DNA of 64,000 nt from Tetracladium setigerum (Eukaryota; Ascomycota; Leotiomycetes; Helotiales): the NCBI GenBank assembly GCA_031472005.1, contig PZJY01000002.1:806001-870000 (forward strand). Direction: 5' to 3'. The notes under the pieces were generated by a model. It saw only the letters and a list, made by a program, of their open reading frames with translations. It made no database searches and was not told where the DNA came from. Position 1 is the first letter of the stretch; each line of letters opens with the position of its first letter. Made by a program: the position numbers and the translations under genes. Shown here in pieces: positions 13,024-25,396 of the stretch.

Positions 13024-15086
13024 ATGGAGGCAGCTAAAGCATTGATCTCACAGGGGTCCTTGGAGTGGGAAACCCCTCACCCACCGCATCTTTTACATCC
13101 CGAGCTAACCTTCTTCCAGTGCCATCTTCAACGACCCTCAACGTTTGGAACGAGACTTTCCTGTGCCAGTATGCCAGTGTGTGCAGATCAAGACACTTGG
13201 AGGTTCCGGTGGCGACGCGCCGGAGAGATTCAGACTGGTTTTGAGCGATGTGAAGAACTTTGTGCAGAGCATGCTTTCAACGCGTGAGTTGCCCATACGT
13301 TAACAGATTATATAGCTGTGCTAATTCTGGCAGAGGCAAATCATGTCGTACACGAAGGAAAGCTCAAGAAGGGGTCGATTGTTCGACTGAAGTCGTATCA
13401 AGCCAATGCTGTTAAGGGCAAGAGGTACGCCGAAGTGTCAAACTCGGTTTGGTGGAGGCTAATCGGTGTAGAATTCTGATCATCGTTGATCTCGAGGTCA
13501 TTGAGGGATTTGGCGAACTCGAAAAAATCGGAGACCCTGTTGCTCTCACAGTCAAGGAGGAAGATGATAAGCCTACAAATACCACAATCGCAGGCAACGG
13601 ATTCTATGGAAATAAACCAGCAGCTGCTCCCCTGTCCAGGAGAGATCTCTTGCAACTCGAGGGGCACCACCCTCAAGCTCTTCATCGCACGCAAACATCT
13701 ACCCTATCGAGGGTCTCTCACCATACGCACACAAATGGACAATTAAGGCTCGTGTCACATCCAAATCCGATATCAAAACTTGGTCGAAGCCAGGTGGTAA
13801 TGTAGGAAAGCTCTTTACAGTCAATCTTTTGGATGAGAGCAGCGAGATCAGAGCCACACTCTTCAACGACCAGGCCGACGCATATTATGACATCTTGCAA
13901 GAGGGATTGGTTTACTACATTTCAACACCTTGTCGAGTAGGATTTGCAAAGAAGCAATTCTCCAACTTGCCAAATGATTACGAGCTCACTTTCGAGCGGG
14001 AAACACAGGTTGAGAAAGCAGAGGATCAACAGAATGTTCCCCAAGTTCGATACAACTTCACCACTGTCGAAGCTCTTCAAGAGATTGAGAAGGACTCTAC
14101 CATCGATGTCATTGGTATCCTGAAAGAAGTTGGTCCAGTCGACACCATCGTGTCAAAAACCACACAGAAACCATATGAGAAGAGAGATCTGACCATTGTT
14201 GACGATACCGGCTACTCCGTCAGATTGACAGTATGGGGCAAGACCGCCAACTCTTTTGACGCAAATCCAGAGTCCGTCATAGCTTTCAAAGGTGCCAAGG
14301 TAGGAGACTTCGGAGGACGCAATCTAAGTCTTCTCTCTTCGGGCTCCATGTCCGTCGACCCTGATATCCCAGAAGCCCACAAGATCAAAGGTTGGTACGA
14401 TGCCCAAGGTCGCAACGGCCAATTCAACACGCACCAGAGCCTTGCCGGTGCTGGAGCAGCCGGAGGACGCAACAACGAATTCAAAACCCTCGGAGCCGTT
14501 CAAGACGAAGGACTCGGCACGAACGAAAAACCAGACTACTTTTCTGCACGTGGTACCATTGTCTATATCAAATCAGAAACTTTCTCCTACCCGGCCTGCC
14601 TGAACGAAGGGTGCAACAAAAAGGTCGAGCAGATGACCGATGGCTCTTGGCATTGTGCCAAATGCGAAGTCAACCATCCCCGTCCTGATCATCGCTACAT
14701 CATGAGTTTGAATGTGAATGATCATACTGCCCACATGTGGATGACGGCGTTTGATGATGTTGGACGTCAGATTATGGGCATGAGTGCCAATGACTTGATG
14801 GCATTGAAGGAAGGGGATGATCCTTCTGCTGCCGATAGGGCGTTTGAGGCGGCGAATTGCAAGGTTATGAATTTCACTTGTAGGGCGAAGATGGATACTT
14901 TTGGGGAGCAACAGAGGTATGTATTCATTCCCCTTGTTTCTTTCTGTTGAAATGATTTCCGTGACTAACTTTCCTCCTCTTCTCTCACTCAGAATCCGAT
15001 ATCAAATCACTAACGGTCACGCAATCGATTTTGCAACCGAAGCAAAGAAATTGACCAATTTGCTGAAGCAGTACAACATCGATTAG
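13024..15086 (+). CDS. RFA1: Replication protein A large subunit
   Basis: This is the large subunit of the heterotrimeric single-strand DNA-binding protein RPA, needed for replication, repair and recombination. Exons are 13024-13064, 13120-13283, 13334-13424, 13472-14916 and 14993-15086. An N-terminal OB fold (ISQGSLDAIFND, then VCQCVQIKTLGGSG) is followed by a linker and the DNA-binding folds (NIYPIEGLSPYAHKWTIKAR, FNDQADAYYDILQEG). A zinc-binding segment near residues 475-500 has C-x4-C and C-x2-C pairs, and the C-terminal OB fold ends in LLKQYNID. The fourth exon changes frame at the C run 13629-13632. One added C joins KPAAAP to the following segment and gives 611 residues, the usual family length. 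The first donor is a weak GTGGGA, chosen because it gives the conserved SLDAIFND reading. Confidence 0.93.
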
Positions 15087-16108
15087 AGCAAATACGCACG
15101 CAATTATTTTGTTATTGTTTTATAGTTCCCCCTTTTCTCCCGGTTAAACAAACGTATACGTGCTACTGTTAGGCTTCCTGAAAATATGGGAGGGAGAATT
15201 TGGTCGAAGTGGAGGAGAGTTCTTGACCTACCTTATCTACCTCGGACTAGATGCTTTCATGCGGATAGATGGATTATTATGTTATGAATGGATGGATGAG
15301 TCGATGGATGGACTATGAGTTGATAGCTACTTATATGCTGGAGAGTTTACATGGATGAATGATGCATGGCAATGGTAAGGCATGAAATTAAAGTGAAGGA
15401 GGAAAGACTTGACGATAGGAATGGAAAAAAAAAATGAAATAGTCAACAATGAAGAAGAAAAAATATCAACAAAACTCTGATCAAAAATGTTGACCGTCAG
15501 TGAAAAACTAGATGATTCACGATTTATGAGTCCTCGTTTTTTCACAGGGGCGAAGAACGAGAGACAGGAGGCCACAGAAACAGAGGTATTCACATTCTAT
15601 TGACTGTCATCACACCAATATACGTAGGTACCTTTCTTTATATACTCCGTCCGCTCATTGCAACTGGGTTGACCAGCACAAAAAATTTCCACTCCCTCCC
15701 CCCTCACAGAACTAAAATTTGGATATCCAAAAATGCCAATCCAATCCAATCTATCATGCCATCAAATCTCCTCCTTTCTCGTCGCAAAAAAGAAGAAGGA
15801 TTTCTATATGAAAACCAACGCCGGGTGTTGAAACATGCCCTTTATACCGCCCTCCAAAACCTTCCCCCGAAAAAAAAAGGAAAAAATCAAAACACGTTGA
15901 ATGTGCCCTTTATGTAAAACCATCGCTCCCTTTTTACTTGCTAAAACTGAAAAGACTTGTTGAAATGTTATTGCGTTGTTCTTATCGTTTCAGATCTTGG
16001 AAACTTAGATTTTCTGAACTGTGTTGAATGTGGATGTGAGAGGATGACGATGTGGGAGGATGAGAAGAGAAAGATGGAGAAGAGAAGAGACGAAAAGGAG
16101 CAAGTGAT
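15087..16108. other. Convergent 3' flanks of RFA1 and the C1-THF synthase gene
   Basis: No gene is supported here. The stretch has GATG-rich simple sequence (about 15286-15315), A-rich runs (15425-15460) and short frames without domains. It holds the 3' untranslated regions of both neighbours. Confidence 0.5.
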
Positions 16109-19100
16109 CTAGAAGAGACCATCGATTTCTCCCGTCTCGGTGTCGACGTCCACGTTGAGATATCCAGGGGCGGTTGGTAGACCGGGGATTGTTTGGATGT
16201 CTGCTGCTAGAGCATAGCTGATGAAGATGTTAGCGGCGGACGTATAATTATATTAGGGAGAGGACACTTACAGATATCCTGCGCCAGCAGCCAGTCTCAC
16301 ATCCCTAATGGGAACCGTGAAACCAGTTGGTGCACCCTTCAAGTTAGGATCATGGGACAAAGAATACTGCGTCTTCGCAATACAGATTGGCAGGTTGCCA
16401 AATCCTTGTTGTGTGTATGTATCCACCTTCTTCTGCGCAATCTCGCTGAACTCGACTTTATCGGCGCCATACATCTTCTTGCCGATGGCTTCAATGCGGG
16501 TTTGGACGTCGCCGTCCAAGGTGTAGAGGAGCTTGAAGTTCTTCTCCTTCTCACTTGCGGCAATGACGCCCTTGGCGAGGTCAACGGCACCTTTGCCGCC
16601 TTCAGCCCAGTGGTTGGCAGAGATGGCATCTTCGGCACCAGCGGCGATGGATTCTTCGCGGATGACTTGGATTTCGGCTTCAGTGTCAGTCTCGAATCTG
16701 TTGATTGCCACTACAACGGGAACACCGTAGGAGACAGCATTCTCAATGTGTTTTCGGAGATTGACACATCCTGCTCGCAGGATTTCGACGTTCTCTTCGC
16801 GATAGACTTTGTCGAGAGCTGCGCCAGGAGCGATGGGGGGTCCACCACCGTGAACCTTCAAGGCTCGGACGGTGGCAACGACAACGACTACATCTGGAAC
16901 AAGACCCGAAGATCGGCACTTGATGTTGAAGAATCTCTCACCTCCCATGGTGAAATCGAATCCAGCCTCGGTGATGACGAAACCGGCCTTCTCATTGTGG
17001 TCCTCATCGGCTTCGGTCCCTGCAAGCTTCAATGCGAGCTTGTCTGCGAGGACGGAGCTTGCACCGATACTGATGTTTGCGAATGGTCCGGCATGAACGA
17101 ACACTGGAGTACCCTCAAGTGTTTGCATCAAATTAGGCTTAATGGCATCCTTCATCAAGGCTGTCAGAGCACCGCCAGCGCCAAGATCATCACAAGTGAC
17201 TGGATCACCACTTCTTGAGGAACCAATGACCATGCTGCCCAAGCGTTCTCTCATGTCATTGAGATCGTTGCTGAGAGCGAGAATGGCCATACACTCACTA
17301 GCAACAGAGATATCGAAACCTGTCTCACGAGACTGTCCTTTTTCAGTTCCAGCAGTACCAATAGTGACTCCTCTCAAGTGACGATCATTGACATCAAGAA
17401 CTCTCTTCCATGTAATGGTAGAAGGGTCGATATCCAATCTGGCAAATCGATGAATCTCATCCTCGGTGAGCTCGTCAGGGTTTGTCTTCGTGATCCCAAG
17501 CTTCTTGAGACGGCGGTACATAATGGGCTGGAATTCTCGTTTGCCCTTCTTGGCTGGCACAAGACGCTTGTAAAGAGGACCGTCCTTTTGGGTGTTCTCA
17601 TGGAACATTCGTGTCTCGATTGCAGCTGCCAACAAGTTGTTGGCGGCAGTAACGGCGTGGATATCGCCAGTGAGATGGAGGTTGAACTCATCCATAGGAA
17701 TGACTTGACTGTATCCACCACCGGCAGCTCCACCCTTGATACCGAAAGTTGGTCCTTGACTGGGTTGTCTCACGTTTGCAAATGCAATACGGTTGAGATG
17801 AGCACCAATGGCTTGGGAAAGACCCATTGTAGTGGTGGATTTTCCTTCTCCCAATGGCGTAGGAGTGATACCAGTTACAACAACATATCGACCATTGCGA
17901 CGGTGGTCGAGACGTTGGAGCAGGCTGAGATCAACCTTGGCCTTGGTGGATCCATATGGCTCCAACTCATCTTCGGCAATCCCAATTTCCTTGGCAATGG
18001 TGGTGATCTGCTTAGGACGCTGAGCCCGGGAGATGGCGATGTCAGAGGGCACCGGGGTCAAAAGCTTGAGGGGTAGTGGTTGCACTCCTCTGGCCTTCTG
18101 GCGCTCGAAGTAGCTTGTTGTTGAATCCACGACATTCTGCAACAGCATGGCAACAGTCATTGGTCCAACTCCACCTGGGACTGGCGTAATTTGAGAAGCA
18201 ACCTCTGATGCAGACGCGAAGTCAACATCTCCCACCAATCTCTCTCCAGATTTTCTCGACTCGTCTTTGATGTAGTTGGTGCCAACATCAATCACAACAG
18301 CCCCAGGCTTTAGCCACTCGCCCTTGACAAAGTTTGGCTGTCCAATGGCTGCGACAACGACGTCCGCTTGCTTCAAGTAATTCTCCAATCCTTCTGTTTT
18401 CGAGTGGCACACAGTGACTGTCGCATCTGCGTTCTTGAGAAGATAGCTAACTGGACTACCCACGATGTCACTGCGTCCAAGCACGACGGCGTTCTTTCCC
18501 TTAAGATCCACACCACTTTCGTTTAGGAGGAACATAATTCCCTTGGGCGTGCATGGGGTGAAGAGTGGGCGGCCTCCACGCTTTGCAAGTTCTCCAATAT
18601 TGTTCGCACCGAAGCCATCGACATCCTTCTCGTCTGAAACGGCTGAAGTGACGGCATATTCAGAAATGTGTTTTGGGACAGGTAGTTGGACGAGGATTCC
18701 GTGTACGCTGGTGTCGTGGTTGAGTTTTTGGATTTCCTGAACGAGTTCTGGCTCAGTGATTGACTCAGGGAATGAGAGGATTTCGCAGTCGATTTTAGCC
18801 TACATATTGTTAATTCAATGTTTCCCCTCGTCATATATGGGAGTACCGACTTCTTCTGCGGCCTTGAGCTTCATGCGAACATAGGTTGCTAGAAATTGTT
18901 AGGCTCTACATCGAGATAAGAGTTTAGAAACTCGACATACTTGAATCGGAACGGTCGCCAACTGAGAAAAAAGGGCGTTAGTACTGGTTATGTCTATGTT
19001 GGTTGGGAAACTAATTCTACCTTGGATAATTTAAGAGAGGGCTTATATCTCGGGTTTGCGGCCTGGGTCGCCTCGATTTCCTTGTGGAGTCTCTCCCGAA

Positions 19101-19491
19101 TACTCTTCGCGATGGCGGTGCCATCAATTTTGGTGGCCGTCATATTGATCGGACTAGTCGAGAAGGATCGTGTAGAAGGGGAGTTGTTGTTGGTGGAGGA
19201 GGAGGAGGAGGAGAGGAGCGAGGATGATTGCAGTGTTGACGAGCGGTGGAGGGGAAAAGTACGAAGAAATTGACCCCGCGATAATTTGCTTGGACCGGCA
19301 AACTTCCGCAGTCGGAGAGAAGTGGGAGCGGCGACAAGGGCAGAGATTGATAGAGCGCGCGCAGGAGGAGTCAGGCGCAAGGCAGAGGAGGAGGATGAGC
19401 ACAAGGTAGGTGAGGGTAGAGAGTTGCGCGAATGTGGGAGAGGTCGGCAGCGGGTTGTGCAAGAGAGGAACTTGGTGGTGGTGGTGGACAT
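16109..19491 (-). CDS. MIS1: C1-tetrahydrofolate synthase, trifunctional, with mitochondrial leader
   Basis: The enzyme interconverts one-carbon units on tetrahydrofolate: methylene-THF dehydrogenase, methenyl-THF cyclohydrolase and formate-THF ligase. Exons on the minus strand are 19491-19021, 18961-18941, 18888-18851, 18799-16272 and 16217-16109. The FolD-like half shows [49 protein letters not shown] and [18 protein letters not shown]. The ligase half shows the nucleotide loop TPLGEGKST near residue 493. The first 116 residues are Ser/Arg/Leu-rich without acidic residues, which looks like a mitochondrial presequence. An internal ATG at 19143 (MTATKIDG) matches the cytosolic start, so one gene may supply both compartments. 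Exon 1 lacks one base in an A run (T run on +, 19030-19032). Adding it gives the conserved KIIQVGDRSDS junction and 1055 residues. The third intron uses an unusual GTCGGT donor. Confidence 0.93.
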
Positions 19492-20084
19492 GCCTGTGCC
19501 GCGCCAGAGGGGGAAGAATTGGAGATCGACTGGATGCAAGTGACTCGGAAAGGTCCAGCAGCAGCAGAGAGTTTCGATCCGAAGGAGCCACAAGGAGCAA
19601 AGGGAACGGCCAGATGCAGCAAGCAGCGAAAGCAGCAGGTCTAAGTAAAAGAAAGGTCTATCCCGTTCAACGCAGCGTGGTCAACGAGTAAACAATTGAA
19701 GGCTGCAAAGGATCAATAAGGCAATGAATGAGTAACAGCAGCAAAATAAATATCAAGCGTAAATATCAAGTAATATCGGATCCAACTGCGCATTCCATCC
19801 GAGTCAATTGCCTCTCATTTCCTTCCCTTTTTTCCTCCTTAGCGGCTTCGACTCCCCTGATGGGATGCAAAAAGAATCTGTTAAACGGCTAAACCCGACC
19901 AGTCCCTCGCTGATTGGCCCCCACTCCCACCATCAACATTTTGAAGACTCACAACTCACTCCCAAATCCATGACAGCAGAGAGCCGACGGGGTGCGACCA
20001 ACGGCCAAATTTGATATTTATATCCTCCTCCATAACTTCCGCCCTCCCTCCTTCCGGTCTCTTGCCCAGAATCAAGTCGCAATC
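19492..20084. promoter_or_regulatory. Divergent promoter of the C1-THF synthase and eIF3i genes
   Basis: The stretch separates two outward-reading starts. It is C/T-rich just before the eIF3i start and shows TATTTATA near 20013-20020, a TATA-like element about 65 nt upstream of that ATG. No other element was recognised. Confidence 0.45.
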
Positions 20085-21353
20085 ATGAGACCCATTCTAC
20101 TCCAAGGACACGTAAGATCTCCTCCCCCTTTTGAGTTACTTGAAATTTGAGAACCCCTCCCCCAGTTCTAACAAATTTATAGGAGCGGGCACTGACCCAG
20201 ATCAAGTGCGCAGACCTACCCCGATTCCAGTCGCAGCCCCTCCTCTAATATTCCCACAGGTACAATAGAGATGGCGATCTCATCTTCTCTACCGCGAAGG
20301 ATCAACACATCTGCGCCTGGTACGCACACAATGGAGAGCGACTCGGGACGTACCACGGCCACCAAGGTGCCATCTGGACCGTCGACGTCGACCCAACCAG
20401 CACCCTGATTGCAAGTGGCGCCGCAGACAACACTGTGAGGTTATGGCATATTCGGACTGGGAAATGTTTGAAGACCTGGGATTTCAACACCGCTGTCAAG
20501 CGAGTCGAGTTCAACGAGGATGGGACACAGCTCTTGGCCGTGACGGAACAGCGCATGGGTTTCTTGGGCACTATCGTCGTGCTTGACGTTAACCTGGACT
20601 ACGAAGGACCACAGTCGGACCAGAAGGTTTTGGAAATCGAGTGTGAGGAGAGCAAGGCTACCGTTGCTGGCTGGAGTTACATGTCGAAGTACATCATTGC
20701 GGGACACGAGGATGGTTCCGTTTCGCAATACGATGCAAAGGTAGGATTGAATAAGTGTGGAAATATGAGAGATGGACTGAGGCTGATTACTTGTAGTCTG
20801 GCGAGCTTCTCGACAACGTCACTGTTCACGAGGTTGAGGGTGGTCTAGTTACAGATCTCCAGTGGTCGGATGACCGAACCTACTGCATTACCTCGTCGAA
20901 AGACAAGACTGCGAAGCTCATCGACGTCTCATCTCTCACAGTCTTGAAGACCTACATTGCCGATACCCCCCTCAACAGTGCTTCCATAACGCCCAAGAAG
21001 GACTTTGTTATTCTAGGAGGAGGTCAAGCCGCCATGGATGTCACCACAACCTCGACACGTCAAGGAAAATTTGAGGCGAGATTCTATCACAAGATTTTCG
21101 AGGAGGAGATTGGCAGAGTCAGGGGTCACTTCGGTCCTTTGAGTAAGTTTTGATCTTTCGTTTTGTCTGTAAAGTTGTTTCTAACAGGATATCAGACACC
21201 GTTGCCGTAGACCCAAATGGAAAGGGTTACGCAAGCGGGGGAGAGGACGGATATGTCCGTGTTCACCAGTTCGATAAGGGATACTTCGACTTCCTGTACG
21301 AGGTTGAGAGACAAGCGAAGGCGGCGGCGGCAGCAGCAGCACAACAAAACTGA
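20085..21353 (+). CDS. TIF34: Eukaryotic translation initiation factor 3 subunit I (TIF34)
   Basis: This is a WD40-repeat subunit of eIF3, which loads mRNA and initiator tRNA on the 40S ribosome. Exons are 20085-20111, 20183-20205, 20260-20740, 20797-21142 and 21196-21353, giving 344 residues, the normal family length, with no frame break. The start [20 protein letters not shown] is the family hallmark. WD-type blocks follow: [46 protein letters not shown] and the late [19 protein letters not shown] with the conserved GYFDF end. It closes with a short Lys/Ala tail. The very short first two exons before the WD repeats are typical of this gene in fungi. Confidence 0.96.
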
Positions 21354-21915
21354 GTCTTTTTTATGGTTGACTTGGGGGTTCCACGGTTGCATTGCGGGCG
21401 TTCAGGGCCTAGAAGGGCGTGTGTAAACTTTGGCAGCAAAATAGAAATTCCTCTGTTTTGAGGCGAACCTCTATACTTCATTAATCTCAGTCTCAGAAGT
21501 GATGGGACGGGAGGGATACTTGGGGTTTCACCGAAGGCCAAATGGTAGTACCATGTCCTATCTCCCCTTTTTCCTTTTTTATGTCAAATCATCAAATGTA
21601 CGGCCGTTTGCCTCGGCTTCGGCAAGATGTGAAAGAAAGAAAGATGGATTTTCATTTCCATTTCCCACTCAGAATGCCAAGGCCTCGATTCGCACTACAA
21701 AGTATACCTACCCCGCTGTCGTCAGAGGTGTGTGGTGTGCCCCGCCCAAATTTATTTCCACATCAAAACATCGATTGCTCACAAATCCTTCCTCTTCTGC
21801 CTCCTCCTCTTCCTCTCCATCGGAATACCTACGCGAATTTTTACATCTTTGACATTCCTCAATTATTCCCTCTCTCTCTTTTTCTAAAACAAAAATACCC
21901 ATCCCATCCTTCACA
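21354..21915. other. Intergenic, promoter of the quinone oxidoreductase gene
   Basis: The stretch contains the 3' flank of eIF3i and a C/T-rich segment (about 21770-21910) leading into the next gene, consistent with a promoter and leader. Short frames crossing it are low-complexity and rejected. Confidence 0.45.
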
Positions 21916-23245
21916 ATGGCCGAAACCATGCGAGCAGTTGGTTAGCAACCCTTCCCTCCCTCTCTCCCTCCCTTCCTTCCTCCCTTCCTTCCTCCCTTCC
22001 TTCCTCCCTTCCTTCCTTCCTCCTTCCAAATCCAAATTTAAATCCTTTCACTCACTCATCCACAAAAACAACAGACATCAAAAACTCCACCGGCCCAGCC
22101 AGTTCCCTCTTCATCTCTCCCACCATCCCCAAACCCACAGCCTCCCCTCCACCGCCATCATCAAAGTCAAAGCCTTCGGACTAAACCGCATGGATCTCCT
22201 CCAGCGCGAGGGAAAGTATCCGCTACCACCACAGGCGGGCAAGATATTAGGCGTTGAGTTTAGTGGGGTGATTGAGTCATTGGGGGAGCAGGTGGAGGGA
22301 GGGAGAGGTTTGAGGTTGGTGATGAGGTGTTTGGTTTGGTTTATGGGGGAGCTTATGCGGAGTTTGTGAAGGCGGATACGAGGATGTTGTTGTGAGTTTC
22401 TTTTTCTTTCTTTTTGTTGGAAGGGGAAAGGGGGAAATTGTGGTTTGGAGAGATTGCTTCTTCAAGATATCTCTTGTTGTTTGAGAACAAGTATTTACGT
22501 TTTACAGAAAGAAACCTGCCCATCTAAGCTGGGAAGAAGCAGCCGGAATCCCTGAGGTTCGTTATTCCCATATACCTACTTAAGAACGTTCCAAAACCCA
22601 AATACTAACTCCCCACCCAAGACATGGATAACAGCAACCCAAGCCCTCCACCTCATCGGCGACTTCGCCCCCGGCAAATCCATCCTCTGGCACGCCGGCG
22701 CCTCCTCCGTCTCAATAGCTGGCATCCAACTCTCCCAACAATCTAAGGCCTCATCCATCTTCCTCACGGCCTCCTCCGCCGAAAAGATCTCATTCTGCGT
22801 TAACGACCTCGGCGCCACGGCAGGCTTCAACTACAAAACCCAAGACTGGGCCTCTGAAATCCTCAAAGCCACCGATGGCAAAGGCGTCGACATCGTAATT
22901 GATTTCATCGGCGCGGATTACTTCAAGGATAATTTAAAAGTGGCTGCGAGGATGCGAGGGTGGTGTTGTTGGGTTTATGGGGGGAGTCAGTTGGATGGGA
23001 AGGGTGTGGATATTGGAGTTATTTTGGGGAAGAGGTTGAGGGTTGAGGGGAGTAGTTTGCGGAGTCGAGATGTGGAGTATCAGGGCAGATTGAGGGATAG
23101 GTTGGAGGAGTATTTGCCACGGTTTGAGGATGGGACGTTGAAAGTTTTTGTCGAGAGGGTGTTTAGGTGGGAGGAGGTGAGGGAGGCGCATGAGTTATTG
23201 GAGAGGAATGTGACGAAGGGGAAGATTATTTGTACGATTGATTGA
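21916..23245 (+). CDS. PIG3-like NAD(P)H quinone oxidoreductase (zinc-free MDR family)
   Basis: This is a medium-chain reductase of the quinone oxidoreductase/TP53I3 type, expected to reduce quinones with NADPH. Exons are 21916-21940, 22075-22391, 22508-22556 and 22622-23245. The N-terminal GroES-like fold shows AIIKVKAFGLNRMDLLQREG and GKILGVEFSGVIE. The nucleotide-binding half shows ALHLIGDF, SILWHAGASSVSIAGIQL, TASSAEKISFC and GVDIVIDFIGADYF. The end EAHELLERNVTKGKIICTID is typical. Five single-base losses break the frame, at the C run 22144-22147, a G run in 22297-22308, GG at 22950-22951, TTT at 22974-22976 and TT at 22991-22992. Adding five bases gives a multiple of three (339 residues) and the conserved RVVLLG block. 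With five breaks, decay of the gene is a real alternative, but all five are losses in runs as elsewhere in the window. Confidence 0.8.
21952..22026. repeat. CCTT/CCCTTCCTT microsatellite in intron 1
   Basis: This is a pure pyrimidine repeat of CCTT and CCCTTCCTT units inside the first intron of the quinone oxidoreductase gene, in front of its acceptor at 22074. It is probably length-variable; its effect on splicing is unknown. Confidence 0.85.
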
Positions 23246-23922
23246 TTATCTGGCTCCTTAACAGAAAAGACAAGGTGTGATTATTACAGTAGGTCATCTC
23301 ACATGCCCACGGTAGTACGATTATTAAGCGAATAATATGAACAAATCTAAAAAGCACGTCTCTGTTCAACCCTCACATAACCGAATCAATACCCAATTCC
23401 AGCGCTAGCAACGAAGCGTATAGACCAAGGAACTGCCATTTCCTTCTTCCCGTATACATTCTAAATTTCAATAGCAAGGTAGCTGCTATGGCTACTGTAC
23501 CTCTCTTACCTATCATTGGAAAACAGTCTACATAGGGAGATACATATATAACACACCGGATCGACTTTTTTCAAATGATTGAAAGTGCAAGGTAAAATGT
23601 GAGTCGAGTATCTTTCCAGGGCAACATTCATCCCTCCCTACTTATTTACTTCTTTCTACTTTCAGGTTTACCTCAAATTATATGCTGATTTCTTTCCTTC
23701 TTCAGGATTTCCAAGCTTGTGGGCAAATAGGCACCTAGGGGATTTCAAGAAACAATAATATGGATAGATAATCAAAAATTCGATTTTATAATTTTATAGC
23801 TCATAATGATGAAGATATTTTCAACTGCCAACTGAGATTTAATTGATATAGAGCAACTCATGACCTTTTTCTTAGTTATTCTTAGTTATCACCCAGCAAG
23901 CCCTCTCCAACCCCGACCTTCC
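23246..23922. other. Convergent 3' flanks, no gene seen
   Basis: AT-rich sequence lies between the stop codons of the quinone oxidoreductase and PRO2 genes. No frame of note was found. Confidence 0.5.
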
Positions 23923-25396
23923 TCACAACGCAACATTCTCATGTAAAAAGGCCTTCTTCCCCTCTCCCTCCCCATAATCCAAACTAACCTGCCCCCACCC
24001 TAATCTTATACTTATAAATCATCAACCCCTCCAAACCCACGGGTCCCCTCGCATGAATCTTATTCGTACTAATACCCACCTCCGTCCCAAAGCCAAAACG
24101 CATACCATCCGCCATACGAGTGGAAGTATTCCAAAAAACACCAGCGGAGTCGATCCCAGCCATGAATTGCTCGGCGAGCGGTGCTGAGGAGGTGAGGATC
24201 ACATCGGTGTGGTGCGAGCCGTGTTGGTTGATATGTTCGATTGCGGAGGTGATATCTGGGATGACTTTGATGGAGAGGGTGAGTGAGAGGTGTTCGGTGT
24301 CGAAATCGATGGGTTCGGCTGCTTGGAGGATAGCAGCGGAATGGGAATCTAATTTTGATTGAAGCGCTGCTTTTGACGTGGCGTCGCAGCGGAGAGATAC
24401 GCCTTTGGCTAGTAAGGCCGACGCGACTTGGGGGAGGTGGCTTTCGAGCGCCGAGGGCTCGACGAGGAGCGTTTCGACGCTGTTGCAGGCGGCTGGGTAA
24501 GAGGTTTTGGAGTCGACGATTACTTTTACTGCCATGGAGGGGTCGGCGGTGTGTTCGAGGTAGATGGAGCAGAGACCGTCCGCGTGGCCCAGGACGGGGA
24601 TTTTGGTGGATGATTTGATGTAGCGCACGAGTTCGTTGGAGCCGCGGGGATGACGAGGTCGATGTACTGGTCGAGATCGAGGAGTTGGGGGATTACGTCG
24701 CGGGTGGTTACGAGTTGGATTGCGGTGTTGGGGACGGCGGTGGTGGTGAGTGCGGAAGAGATTACTTGGGAGATGGCGATGAAGGATTCGGTTGATTCTT
24801 TGCCGCCTGAGAGGTTGTTAGATTAAAGTTGGTATTAGAGGAGGAGAGGAAAGGTAGAGATGGTACTACCTTTAAGAATAGCTGCGTTTCCGGACTTGAT
24901 GGCAAGCGAGGCGATATTGGCGATGACTTCTGGACGAGCCTCAAAAATGATTAGGAGAACTCCAATTGGGCATGAAACTCTTTCGAGATTTAATCCTTCA
25001 TCCAGCTTAGTCCGGAGTGTGACTTTTCCAACTGCAAAGTGTATTTTAGTAAAAAAATCAATTTCAGATATATCTGAGCAAGTCAACAAACATACCAGGA
25101 TCTTCAAGATCTCTCACATCCAAAATTCCCTTCAACATGTCCTCCCACTTTCCAGCCTTCCCAAGGTCCAACCGTGACACAATACTTAAACTTAGCTCTC
25201 CATTCTCAGCAGCCTTCTTGGCCTGTTCGAGATCGCGAGCATTCGCCGCTAAGATCTCATCCTTGGATCGTGAGAGAGCATCATAGATGGAGGTGAGCGC
25301 CTCGTTTCGAGCACTTGTAGGGAGAGTTGCTAGAATGTGTGAAGCAGATTTGGCTGCCTTTGCAGCATCTGCTGGGGAAGCATTTGTGAGTGACAT
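23923..25396 (-). CDS. PRO2: Gamma-glutamyl phosphate reductase
   Basis: This enzyme carries out the second step of proline synthesis, the NADPH-dependent reduction of gamma-glutamyl phosphate to the semialdehyde. Exons on the minus strand are 25396-25096, 25031-24870 and 24806-23923. The N-terminus has the family helices ([20 protein letters not shown]). It then shows [72 protein letters not shown] and HADGLC. The catalytic Cys lies in [14 protein letters not shown], and [19 protein letters not shown] precedes the end. The frame breaks at the G run 24646-24649 and at two C runs, 23992-23996 and 23998-24000. Adding three bases gives 449 residues, close to yeast Pro2, with a proper tail ending HENVAL. 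It is divergent from CSN3. Confidence 0.93.

Noticed and set aside
16352..18076. Long + strand open frames (288 and 232 codons) over the C1-THF synthase gene
   Set aside because: They are antisense shadows of a strongly conserved coding exon and have no domain.
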